DNA of 41,160 bases from Planctomycetota bacterium (GTDB taxonomy: Bacteria; Planctomycetota; SZUA-567), in contig JAISXA010000057.1 in NCBI GenBank assembly GCA_031270685.1, positions 1 through 41,160 of the forward strand, in the 5' to 3' direction. Below, piece by piece: positions 1 to 8,476 of this stretch; the stretch's first letter is position 1; the number at the start of each line of letters is the position of its first letter. The notes below the pieces were generated by a model. It saw only the letters and a list, made by a program, of their open reading frames with translations. It did no database searches and was not told where the DNA came from. The position numbers and the translations under genes were made by a program.

Positions 1-1395
1 AATGCCCGCGATTTGCATGAGCAGTCCCGAAGCGGCTCGTTGCCCTGTGGAGAGCGGATATATGGGCAATGCAGCGATTGTTCCCAAGGTTGCGCTGAAA
101 CCATCACCTATCTGGTCAAGAATGCGGCGGTGGTCGTGCATTCACCCATCGGCTGTTGCAACAACGCATCCAATTACCACATTCAATCCGGCATTGTCAC
201 CAAGCTCAGGGGGACGGTTCCGGTGCCGGTGCGGGTGATCTGTTCCAACATCTCCGAACAGGAAACCGTCTACGGCGGACGGGAAAAGTTGCGGGAAGCG
301 ATTGACGAGGCATACCGGCGATTCCATCCGGCGGCGGTGTTTGTGCATTCGTCGTGCGCGGCCGGCATTGTCGGCGACGACATTGAATCCGTGGCCGACG
401 AGAAGGAGGATGAGCTGGGCATACCGGTGGTGCCGGTGTATTGCGAAGGCTTCAAATCGAAGATTTGGGCCACCGGGTTTGACGCCGCCTTCCACGGAAT
501 CCTCCGCAAAATCGTCCGGCCCGCGGAGAAAAAACAGCCCGACCTGGTGAACCTGTTCAATTTCGAGGGCAGCGACACATTCAGGCCGATGCTGGAAAAA
601 CTGGGATTGCGCACCAATTATGTCATCCCGCTTGCCGATGTCGACGTCATAGCGACGCTTTCCGAGGCTGCCTGCACGGCGCATATTTGCGAGACGCTGG
701 CAATGTACGCGGCGAAAGCGCTGGAGCAGAATTTCGGCGTTCCGGAAGTGAAATCCCCGCCGCCTTTCGGCCTGGAATGGACTGACCGCTGGTTGCGCGA
801 GGTGGCCAGGCTCACCGGCAGGGAAAACGTCGTCGAGGACGTCATCGCGGCCGAGCATGCCCGGGTGTTGCCTGACATAGAAAAAGTGCGCGCCGGGCTG
901 AAAGGCAAAAAAGCCTATATCTTCGCCGGCGACTCCTATGCCCACAGCCTGGCCAATGCGGCGCTGGATATCGGCCTCGAAGTCATCGGCATCACCACGC
1001 TCCATCATGACCAATTGACGGACGGCAAGGACAACGCCTTGGATTCCCTGGGTCAGCTGGTGAATGAAAGGGGAAATATCGAGCCGTTTACGGTCTGCAA
1101 CAAACAGCCTTTCCAGTTGTTCAAGATAATGAAAAAAATCCGTCCCGATATCTTGATCGTCAGGCACATGAACATGACCGTTCTGGGCAGCAAACTGGGC
1201 ATTCCGACCATTCTCGAAGGCGACGTCAACATCAGCGCCGGCTACGACGGCATCGCCAAACTGGGTCGGCGCATCGAAAAGGCGATACGGACGCGGAAGA
1301 TATTGGAAACCATCGCCAGCCATGTCGAACTGCCCTATTCGGAGTGGTGGCTTGAGGAAGAGGATCCCTTTTATTTCGAGCGGGGGCGGGCATGA
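1..1395 (+). CDS. Nitrogenase component-1-like protein, D-like subunit (5'-truncated by window edge)
   Basis: Reading frame is open from base 1 (NARDLHEQSRSGSLPCGE...). Motifs CSQGCAETITYLVKNAAVVVHSPIGC, SSCAAGIVGDDI and YCEGFKSK match the oxidoreductase/nitrogenase component 1 family. Stop TGA overlaps the next ATG (ATGA). Confidence 0.88.
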   Translation, partial: NARDLHEQSRSGSLPCGERIYGQCSDCSQGCAETITYLVKNAAVVVHSPIGCCNNASNYHIQSGIVTKLRGTVPVPVRVICSNISEQETVYGGREKLREAIDEAYRRFHPAAVFVHSSCAAGIVGDDIESVADEKEDELGIPVVPVYCEGFKSKIWATGFDAAFHGILRKIVRPAEKKQPDLVNLFNFEGSDTFRPMLEKLGLRTNYVIPLADVDVIATLSEAACTAHICETLAMYAAKALEQNFGVPEVKSPPPFGLEWTDRWLREVARLTGRENVVEDVIAAEHARVLPDIEKVRAGLKGKKAYIFAGDSYAHSLANAALDIGLEVIGITTLHHDQLTDGKDNALDSLGQLVNERGNIEPFTVCNKQPFQLFKIMKKIRPDILIVRHMNMTVLGSKLGIPTILEGDVNISAGYDGIAKLGRRIEKAIRTRKILETIASHVELPYSEWWLEEEDPFYFERGRA

Positions 1396-2744
1396 GCGGG
1401 GTCATTGAACAGCCACGATTTTCCTGCGCCCTCGCCGCCCAACAGACGGTGCTTGCCATTCCCAGGGCGCTCCCCATCGTTCACGCCGGTCCGGGCTGCT
1501 CGGCCAAGGTTTTTCAATTCGCATCCTATGGCGCCGGGTATCAGGGGGAAGGCTATGGCGGCGGCTGGGCCGTCAGCTGCACCAATTCGAGCGAGCAGGA
1601 GGTGGTTTTCGGCGGCGAAGACAAGCTGCGGCAACTGATAACGGGCGCTCTCCAGGTGTTGAAGAGCGACATGTTTGTCGTTCTTTCCGGCTGCACCGCC
1701 GGAATCGTCGGCGACGACGTGGAACAGGTCGCCTCCGAATTCGCGGACGCCGACCGGCCGGTGATCGGCGCGGAGACTTCCGGCTTCAAGGGCAACAGCT
1801 ATTTCGGCCACGAACTGGTGGTCAAGAAAATCATCGGGCGGCTTCTGGACGACGCGGAACCGGATATCCGGCCCGGCCTGGTCAACGTATTTTCCGTCGT
1901 TCCCGGCCAGAATCCCTTCTGGCGGGCGGATCTTGAGGAGATCAAGCGCCTTCTGCAGGCTGTCGGCCTCGGCGTCAACATCCTATTCGGAAACGAATCG
2001 GCCGGGGTGAGCGAATGGCGCGACATTCCCAACGCCCAGTTCAACCTGGTGTTGTCCTCATGGGTCGGACTGGAGACGGCGGAGCTGTTGAGGGAAAAAT
2101 ACGGCACGCCGTATTTCCACTTTCCCTATGTGCCGATGGGCGCGGCGGGGACCTCGAAATTCCTGCGCGCGATCGGAGACTTCGCCGCGCTTCCGGCCTC
2201 GCGGGTGGAAGCGGTGGTGGCCGGGGAGGAGAAGCGTTTTTACGGCTACTTCGTGGCGCTGGCCGATTTCATTTCCGAATCGCGCAATAATCTGCCCTTT
2301 GACCTGTACGTCATAGCCGACAGCAGCTACGCCATCGGCGCCGCCGATTACCTGGTCAACGAACTGGGTTTCGCGCCGCAAATGATTTACCTAACCGACG
2401 TGGCTGACACGAGAAAGCATGCCGCGATTGAAAGGATTCTTCTGGATTCGTCGCCCGAATTCGCCGGCCGCGTCCGTTTTGAAATGGATGGCGGGAAAAT
2501 CCAGGCCGATTTGCGGGCGCGGCTGGGGAATTCCGGTCAGGCCGCGATTCTGGGCAGCACCTGGGAGGACGCCCTGGCGGCGGAAAACAACAATCTTCTG
2601 GTGCGGATGAGCTTGCCGATAAACGATGACGTGATAGTTACCCGCAGCTTCGCCGGGTACAACGGCGGCTTGCGCCTGCTTGAAGAAATCTATGCCGGCG
2701 TTTTTCGCAAAGGCAATATCGCCCAGACCACCCAGACGCAGTAG
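1392..2744 (+). CDS. Nitrogenase component-1-like protein, K-like subunit
   Basis: RFSCALAAQQTVLAIPRALPIVHAGPGC...SGCTAGIVGDDVEQV: Cys pattern and GDD motif of NifK-like proteins; ATGA overlap with the upstream gene. Confidence 0.87.
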   Translation: MSGVIEQPRFSCALAAQQTVLAIPRALPIVHAGPGCSAKVFQFASYGAGYQGEGYGGGWAVSCTNSSEQEVVFGGEDKLRQLITGALQVLKSDMFVVLSGCTAGIVGDDVEQVASEFADADRPVIGAETSGFKGNSYFGHELVVKKIIGRLLDDAEPDIRPGLVNVFSVVPGQNPFWRADLEEIKRLLQAVGLGVNILFGNESAGVSEWRDIPNAQFNLVLSSWVGLETAELLREKYGTPYFHFPYVPMGAAGTSKFLRAIGDFAALPASRVEAVVAGEEKRFYGYFVALADFISESRNNLPFDLYVIADSSYAIGAADYLVNELGFAPQMIYLTDVADTRKHAAIERILLDSSPEFAGRVRFEMDGGKIQADLRARLGNSGQAAILGSTWEDALAAENNNLLVRMSLPINDDVIVTRSFAGYNGGLRLLEEIYAGVFRKGNIAQTTQTQ

Positions 2745-2766
2745 ACGGACTTGGGAGTCGGCTAAC

Positions 2767-3222
2767 TTGGGAAACGGCAGGCGAACATGTTTAGTGGCGA
2801 TAACCTCCAGCGATGGCGGGCATATCGACCTGCACTTCGGCAAGGCGCGGGAATTTCATATTGTCGAACTCGATGTCGACAAGGGCGAATGGATTTCGCG
2901 AGAGATACGCGCCATCGCCGCCGCTTCAGCCGATATTGGCGGGATTGACGGGTTTGAAGGGGAATATGGCGGCGGTTGCACCGGGTCCCGCGATCAGTTG
3001 CTGCGCGGCATAGGCGATCTTTTAGCGGACTGCCGGTATCTGTTGACCAGGAAAATCGGCATAAGGCCATACAAATTTCTCATGCAACGCGGCATCAGCA
3101 GCCTGGAATCGCCATTGGAGATTTCGGATGCGTTGGGGAAACTGGCCGTTTACCTCAGGAAGAAAAACATTACGGAGCGGGAGCCGGTCCATGGGAAAGC
3201 TGTCGTACCCGGATTTCTTTAA
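2767..3222 (+). CDS. NifX/NafY/NifB-C-terminal-domain-like (dinitrogenase Fe-Mo cofactor biosynthesis family) protein
   Basis: LVAITSSDGGHIDLHFGKAREFHIVELDVDKGEW...DLLADCRYLLTRKIGIRPYKFLMQRGI fits the NifX-type domain. Start TTG 2767 is inferred (GGGAG about 10 nt upstream); no good ATG in frame. Confidence 0.75.
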   Translation: MGNGRRTCLVAITSSDGGHIDLHFGKAREFHIVELDVDKGEWISREIRAIAAASADIGGIDGFEGEYGGGCTGSRDQLLRGIGDLLADCRYLLTRKIGIRPYKFLMQRGISSLESPLEISDALGKLAVYLRKKNITEREPVHGKAVVPGFL

Positions 3223-4834
3223 CCATGTTTTCGGGCCGGTCATGCAGCCTGGATCCAGCGGCGCGTTCGCCGGCGTCTGCCGGATCGGCAATGTTGCGCG
3301 CGCGCTGGTTCCCGGCGAACCGCGCCGGGTGCGATTCGCCTTCAATCCGGACCACCGCCGCCTCTGCGATCTCGTGAATTTCATGTCGGATCGCGGTTAC
3401 ATCGGCGGCGTTCTCGGACTGGGAACGGATGACGAAAGGTTGTTCTCCGCCCATGAATTGGCCGCCGGTCGGGGGCTGGCGTATGATTTCGCCATCCTGG
3501 ACCGTGCCGACGCCAACGCGCGGGCCGACAGCGTGCGGATACGCATAGAGGACGGCGAGGGCGGACAGGGAAGACTGTGGGCGACTTCCGTTGGCGGCGG
3601 CATGATAATGGTCCATGCCATCAACGGCTTCGCCGTCGAATGGCAGGCCGACAGCCATGCCGTTCTGGTGGAGGATCCGAATCGCGAAATAAACGGCGAA
3701 ACGCTTGGCTCCCTCCGGCGGATGTTGGGCGGACTTTTGCTGGATGTGGTCAAGACGTGGAATGATACCGGCGGCGTCGGCTATTTTATTGAAACATCGA
3801 AAGAAGCATCCGGCGATATTGTTGCGGCATTGCCCCCTGCGAACCGCCTTAAACCGATACGCCTGCCGGCGTTGCTGCCCGTAGTGAGCGCCGGGGATAA
3901 AAAGCCGCAATTGTTCCGGACGGTCGCCGAGTGGCGGCAGGTGGCCGAGGACGGAGGCATATCGTTCGTCCAGGCGGCCATTGAATATGAAAAGGCATCC
4001 TCGGGGTGGACGGAGGAGGAGATTTGGCGCTACTTCGGGATGCTGGCCGACCTTCTGCGCCGGCAAATCCACTCCCTTGGGGAAGTGGGGGTCGACAACG
4101 CCAAAGACACGCCGTTGTTGCCGATTTATGGGCGGAAATGGGACGCCCACGTCGCGGCCGGGCATCGGCTCTGCGATGATCTTACCGCCCGCATACTCGG
4201 GTACGCGTTTTCCACCAACGCCAAATTGCCGGGCGTGAGGATCGTTCCCGGCCCCATGGGAACCGGCGGCGGCTACCTGTTTTCAGCCCTCTTCGCCGTT
4301 CATGAAATGCGGGGCTTCGGCGGCGATAAACTGCTTGAGGCCCTGGTCGTGGCCGCCGGCCTCGGCGCATTGGCCTATACCCACACCAACGCCAGCGGGC
4401 AAGTCGGTTGCGTCGGCGAGACGGGCGTTTGTTGCGCCATGGCCGCCGGCGCGACAGTCTGGCTTGCCGGCGGCGACGGGCGGCAGGTTGAAAACGCGGC
4501 GTCAATGGCGCTTCAGGCGCATGTGGGCATTCCCTGCGACCCCATTGCCGGCGGCCTGGAATTCCCCTGCATCACGCGGACGCTGCGGGCGGCGGTCACG
4601 GCGCCGCTGTATGCCGACCTGGCCCTTGCCGGCATTGATCCGTTGATCCCCTATCATGAAATGCTTCAGGAGATCGAGCGGCATTATTCCGCCACCCCGG
4701 CCCGGGAACTGTGCGGTCCGACCTGCGGGTGCAACCGCACGCCGACGGCCGATCGTTTGCGAAAACAACTGGAGGAGACCGGACTGGGGCGTCTGAAACG
4801 CGGCTTTGATCCGGTGGCGAGAGGTGGACTTTAG
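3191..4834 (+). CDS. Iron-sulfur-dependent L-serine-dehydratase-like protein (fused beta+alpha domains), divergent
   Basis: Beta-like MGKLSYPDFFNHVFGPVMQPGSSGAFAGVCRIGNVAR; alpha-like ASGQVGCVGETGVCCAMAAGAT...HVGIPCDPIAGGLEFPCITR with the three Cys of the SDH_alpha [4Fe-4S] site. Confidence 0.8.
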   Translation: MGKLSYPDFFNHVFGPVMQPGSSGAFAGVCRIGNVARALVPGEPRRVRFAFNPDHRRLCDLVNFMSDRGYIGGVLGLGTDDERLFSAHELAAGRGLAYDFAILDRADANARADSVRIRIEDGEGGQGRLWATSVGGGMIMVHAINGFAVEWQADSHAVLVEDPNREINGETLGSLRRMLGGLLLDVVKTWNDTGGVGYFIETSKEASGDIVAALPPANRLKPIRLPALLPVVSAGDKKPQLFRTVAEWRQVAEDGGISFVQAAIEYEKASSGWTEEEIWRYFGMLADLLRRQIHSLGEVGVDNAKDTPLLPIYGRKWDAHVAAGHRLCDDLTARILGYAFSTNAKLPGVRIVPGPMGTGGGYLFSALFAVHEMRGFGGDKLLEALVVAAGLGALAYTHTNASGQVGCVGETGVCCAMAAGATVWLAGGDGRQVENAASMALQAHVGIPCDPIAGGLEFPCITRTLRAAVTAPLYADLALAGIDPLIPYHEMLQEIERHYSATPARELCGPTCGCNRTPTADRLRKQLEETGLGRLKRGFDPVARGGL

Positions 4835-4924
4835 GAGGAACTCGACGGAGGAAGAAATGCCTATTGTACCGATAAATTTCCAGTTTCGATGTAGACCGCC
4901 GCGCGGAAAATGGAACCCCGGGAA

Positions 4925-4971
4925 ACTTTGGAAAGAATCAAACCGCGGTTTGTTTGATTCTCGCCAAAAGT
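4925..4971. repeat. Type I palindromic repeat
   Basis: ACTTTGGAAAGAATCAAACCGCGGTTTGTTTGATTCTCGCCAAAAGT. Confidence 0.8.
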
Positions 4972-5054
4972 CCACGGTCAGTGAAATCCGGATTTTGTAA
5001 ACGCGATTGGCTCCATGGGATAATTCGCAAATTCAAGAAGGAGGAAGGCGTATC

Positions 5055-5888
5055 ATGAAACCGTTCTGGATAAATCTATTCGGCGTACTCGTCGCCGCCC
5101 TGGCGACGGTATTCGGATCGGCGGCGCCGGCTCAGGAAGTCCGTAAAATAACCATCGCCTTTGATCAAACCCTGTTCCCCGTGGCTTACGCGGATGAAGA
5201 CGGCAACGTCACCGGTTGCGACATCGAAGCCATGAAGCTGGTGGACGAGCTTCTCCCCCAGTATGAATTCGAATTCGTGGCCTTGGATTTCAATTCCATA
5301 TTCGCCGGCCTGCAAACAGGCAAATTCCAGATCGCCCTCACCGACAGCTACTGGACCGAGGACCGGGCACGGAGATTCCTGTTCCCCCGGAACAATCTCG
5401 GCGCTTCGCTGATCGGCTCCTATACCCTGAACAAAAACGGGCCGGTCAAAACCTTGAGCGAAGCGGCCGAAAAGGGTCTTACCCTATCTCCACTCATGCC
5501 CGGCGACGGCCTGAATTACGTGATCATCGAGCACAACCGGACCCATCCCGACCGGCAGGTCACCCTGAACACGATCGATGATCCCGCCTCCTGGCGCAAC
5601 GCGTTCCCGTGGGTGGCGGAAGGCAGATATGGTTTCGCGCTTACCCAGAAGTTCATGTGGGATACGCTGGTGCTTGCCGAGGACGGGGCGTTCCACGACC
5701 TGCTTGGAGTGCTCACCTATACCGACTTCGACACCGTCAAAACCTGGCCGGTCATCAACAAGGACGAGACCGAGCTGGCGGAGGCGCTTAACGCCCCGCT
5801 CGCCAAGCTCAGGGCCGAGGGCACGCTCCGCAAGCTGGCCATCCAGTTCCATGGCTATGACACCTGGGAATTTTTGAGCGACAAGTGA
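5055..5888 (+). CDS. Polar amino acid ABC transporter substrate-binding protein
   Basis: Signal peptide MKPFWINLFGVLVAALATVFGSAAPAQ, then KITIAFDQTLFPVAYADEDGNVTGCDIEAMKLV (SBP family 3-like); strong RBS AAGAAGGAGG. Confidence 0.85.
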   Translation: MKPFWINLFGVLVAALATVFGSAAPAQEVRKITIAFDQTLFPVAYADEDGNVTGCDIEAMKLVDELLPQYEFEFVALDFNSIFAGLQTGKFQIALTDSYWTEDRARRFLFPRNNLGASLIGSYTLNKNGPVKTLSEAAEKGLTLSPLMPGDGLNYVIIEHNRTHPDRQVTLNTIDDPASWRNAFPWVAEGRYGFALTQKFMWDTLVLAEDGAFHDLLGVLTYTDFDTVKTWPVINKDETELAEALNAPLAKLRAEGTLRKLAIQFHGYDTWEFLSDK

Positions 5889-5898
5889 CGATACGGCA

Positions 5899-5934
5899 CG
5901 GTACCGCGCCGCCGGCGCTGGCGGCGCGGTACCG
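5899..5934. promoter_or_regulatory. Perfect 15-bp stem intercistronic hairpin between SBP and first permease
   Basis: CGGTACCGCGCCGCC-GGCGCT-GGCGGCGCGGTACCG read directly. Confidence 0.85.
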
Positions 5935-5957
5935 CATTTTCGGCGTGAAGAGCCCGA

Positions 5958-6713
5958 ATGAACCCCAGGTTTATTTTTGAAACCTTCCTGAAACTTCTCC
6001 CGTATCTGACCGTGACCTTGGAGTACGTGTCGCTGTCGCTGCTGTTTGGAACGCTTCTCGGCTTCCTGGCGGCCGCCGCCAAACTCGGGCGCAACCGTCC
6101 GCTCCGTTGGCTGGCCAATGCCTATACGACCATCCTGCGCTGCACGCCGTCGGTCGTTCTCCTGTTCCTGGTTTTTTTCATCCTGCCGGCTGTTATGCGG
6201 AATTACCTGCGGATCAACGTCGACGCCTGGCCGGCTCTCTTCTTCGTTGTCGTGACCTTTACCCTTTTCCTGGGCGCATCGCAGTCCGAAGTCATGCGCG
6301 GCGCCTATCTGGCCGTGGATCGCGGACAGTTCGAGGCGGGGGTGTCGGTGGGAATGACCGAGTGGCAGTCATTCCGCCGCGTGGTCCTGCCGCAGGCGTT
6401 CTTCTTCGCCCTGCCCAACCTGACCAACACCGTCATTTATCTTTTCAAGGAAGGGTCGCTGGCCTTCACCATCGGGGTGGTCGACATAATGGGCAAGGCC
6501 TATCTGGTCAACGCCACCAACTTCGGCCTCAAGGCGCTGGATGTTTACCTGGCGCTGGCCCTCATCTATTGGCCCCTATCCGTTTTTTTTGAATGGCTGG
6601 GGCGGCTTCTGGAGCGGAGGTTCGGTTATACGCAGGTCAAGCCCGAAGCCGGGAAAACGGCCGAAAGCGTTCGCGGTCGCGGCCGGTCCTCGATTCGGGG
6701 GGTCAGGGCATGA
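5958..6713 (+). CDS. Polar amino acid ABC transporter permease
   Basis: Multi-TM HisM/GlnP type; EAGVSVGMTEWQSFRRVVLPQAFFFALPNLTNTVI is the PAAT permease EAA loop. Confidence 0.88.
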   Translation: MNPRFIFETFLKLLPYLTVTLEYVSLSLLFGTLLGFLAAAAKLGRNRPLRWLANAYTTILRCTPSVVLLFLVFFILPAVMRNYLRINVDAWPALFFVVVTFTLFLGASQSEVMRGAYLAVDRGQFEAGVSVGMTEWQSFRRVVLPQAFFFALPNLTNTVIYLFKEGSLAFTIGVVDIMGKAYLVNATNFGLKALDVYLALALIYWPLSVFFEWLGRLLERRFGYTQVKPEAGKTAESVRGRGRSSIRGVRA

Positions 6714-7411
6714 ATCTGGACTACGATTTCATGCTGGAAACGCTGTGGCTGGCGCTGCCGGGCATACTGGTCACCTTTGAGATAGCGCTGGTGGCGTCGG
6801 CGGCGGCCGTTCCCGTCGGACTTGTTCTTGGAATAATCCGCGCCAGGCGTGTGCCGCTTCTCAGCCAGCTGGCGCGGGTTTACATATCCTTCATCCGCGG
6901 CACACCGCTGATTTTGCAAATTTTTCTGGTGTATAACAGTTTTCCAAGCATTTTGGCCGTTGTCTTCGCCCGGCTGGGCGTTGAATACAATATTTTCAAC
7001 CTCAACCCCGTTGTTTACGCTTTCATTGTTTTCTCCATCAGCGAAACCGCCGTTCTGGCCGAGGTTTTCAGGGCCGCCATAACCACGGTCGACAAATCCC
7101 AGCTGGAAGCGGCGTATTCCGTGGGCATGACCGCTTTTCAGGGTTATCGGCGCATCGTCATTCCGCAGGCGATGAGCGCGGCCCTGCCGTCTTTATGCAA
7201 TTCCATAACCGACCTGATCAAGGCGACTTCGCTCGCCTTCACCATGTCGGTCATGGAAATCACCGCCATCGCCAAGAAGCAGGGCGCCATGAAACTATCC
7301 TTTATCGAGGCCTATCTCGATATATTTCTGCTGTATTGCATTTTGATCTTCACGGTGGAGAAGGTGCTGAAAATCTTGGAAAAACGCGCGCGCGCGTATC
7401 AACAGGCGTGA
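6710..7411 (+). CDS. Polar amino acid ABC transporter permease (second)
   Basis: [67 protein letters not shown] overlap with the upstream permease. Confidence 0.88.
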   Translation: MNLDYDFMLETLWLALPGILVTFEIALVASAAAVPVGLVLGIIRARRVPLLSQLARVYISFIRGTPLILQIFLVYNSFPSILAVVFARLGVEYNIFNLNPVVYAFIVFSISETAVLAEVFRAAITTVDKSQLEAAYSVGMTAFQGYRRIVIPQAMSAALPSLCNSITDLIKATSLAFTMSVMEITAIAKKQGAMKLSFIEAYLDIFLLYCILIFTVEKVLKILEKRARAYQQA

Positions 7412-7427
7412 AAAACGGGGACAGACC

Positions 7428-8180
7428 ATGTTGGCGGTGACCAATATTCATAAAGCGTTCGGGACCAATGAGGTCCTCCGGGGCGTCGACATCATGGTGG
7501 AGAAGGGCGATGTGGTGGTATTGCTCGGCGCCAGCGGCTCCGGGAAGACCACGCTCCTGCGCTGCATCAATTTCCTGGAACTGGCGGACCAGGGCCATAT
7601 CCGTGTCGGCGGCATAGACATCGCTTTCCGCGACGCCAGGAAGAAGGACATCCATGCCATCAGGCGAAAAATTTCCTTCGTTTTCCAGAATTACAATCTC
7701 TTCAACAATAAAACCGCCCTGGAGAATGTCACCGAAGGTTTGATCATCGGCCGCGGAATGCCGAAAAGCCAGGCTGTCCGCATCGGCAAAGCCTGCCTGG
7801 ACAAGGTTGGCCTGGCCAATAAATTCGACAGTTATCCCGGTCAGCTCTCCGGAGGGCAGCAACAGCGGGTGGGCATAGCAAGGGCGGTGGCGGTCAACCC
7901 CGAGGTCATTCTATTTGACGAGCCCACCTCCGCCCTGGATCCGGAACTGATCGGCGAGGTTCTTGACGTCATGAAACGCTTGGCGACGGAAGGCACCACG
8001 ATGCTGATCGTCACCCATGAAATGAGTTTCGCCCGGGATGTGGCCACCAAAGTTGTGTTCATGGATGAGGGGAACGTCGTCGAGTCCGGGCGTCCAAAGG
8101 AGATTTTCGTCAAGCCAAAGGAAAGGCGGACCCGCCAATTTCTGCAACGATTCCTTGGCGATTCCGACTACGCCATTTAA
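7428..8180 (+). CDS. Polar amino acid ABC transporter ATP-binding protein
   Basis: Walker [10 protein letters not shown], signature [14 protein letters not shown], Walker [13 protein letters not shown]. Confidence 0.93.
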   Translation: MLAVTNIHKAFGTNEVLRGVDIMVEKGDVVVLLGASGSGKTTLLRCINFLELADQGHIRVGGIDIAFRDARKKDIHAIRRKISFVFQNYNLFNNKTALENVTEGLIIGRGMPKSQAVRIGKACLDKVGLANKFDSYPGQLSGGQQQRVGIARAVAVNPEVILFDEPTSALDPELIGEVLDVMKRLATEGTTMLIVTHEMSFARDVATKVVFMDEGNVVESGRPKEIFVKPKERRTRQFLQRFLGDSDYAI

Positions 8181-8186
8181 CCGACC

Positions 8187-8233
8187 TTTTGCAAATTGGG
8201 CATTCGAACCGCCGAACGCCCAATTTGTGAAAA
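8187..8233. repeat. Type II palindromic repeat
   Basis: TTTTGCAAATTGGGCATTCGAACCGCCGAACGCCCAATTTGTGAAAA. Confidence 0.85.
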
Positions 8234-8273
8234 TCCAGTAATAATTCTCGACGGAAAATGGACCCCGAGGAAA

Positions 8274-8319
8274 CTTTGGCGGGAAGCAAACGGCGGTCTG
8301 TTCGATTTTCGCCAAACGT
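8274..8319. repeat. Type I palindromic repeat
   Basis: CTTTGGCGGGAAGCAAACGGCGGTCTGTTCGATTTTCGCCAAACG. Confidence 0.8.
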
Positions 8320-8476
8320 CCACATGCTGCGGGAACTATTGACTTTGTTGTCGGAAGGGAAAACACTCTCTCCATGAAAGCGTGGGGACGGATATCCGAT
8401 TTCCTTCAACAAGCCGCTGGCTGAAACGATGGCAAATCCATGGAACGGCCGGGCGGCGGCAAGCGGAGCGGTCGCG

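Noticed and set aside
1-2744. Calling the D/K genes true Mo-nitrogenase nifDK or nifEN
   Set aside because: Residues equivalent to NifD Gln191, His195 and His442 appear absent and no nifH/E/N/B is visible in the window.
3170-4165. 331-aa minus-strand ORF opposite the SDH-like gene
   Set aside because: Shadow ORF; the plus frame carries coherent SDH motifs.
4861-5000. Short ORFs through the 4834-5055 gap
   Set aside because: They read through the type I palindrome and lack motifs; better explained as non-coding repeat.
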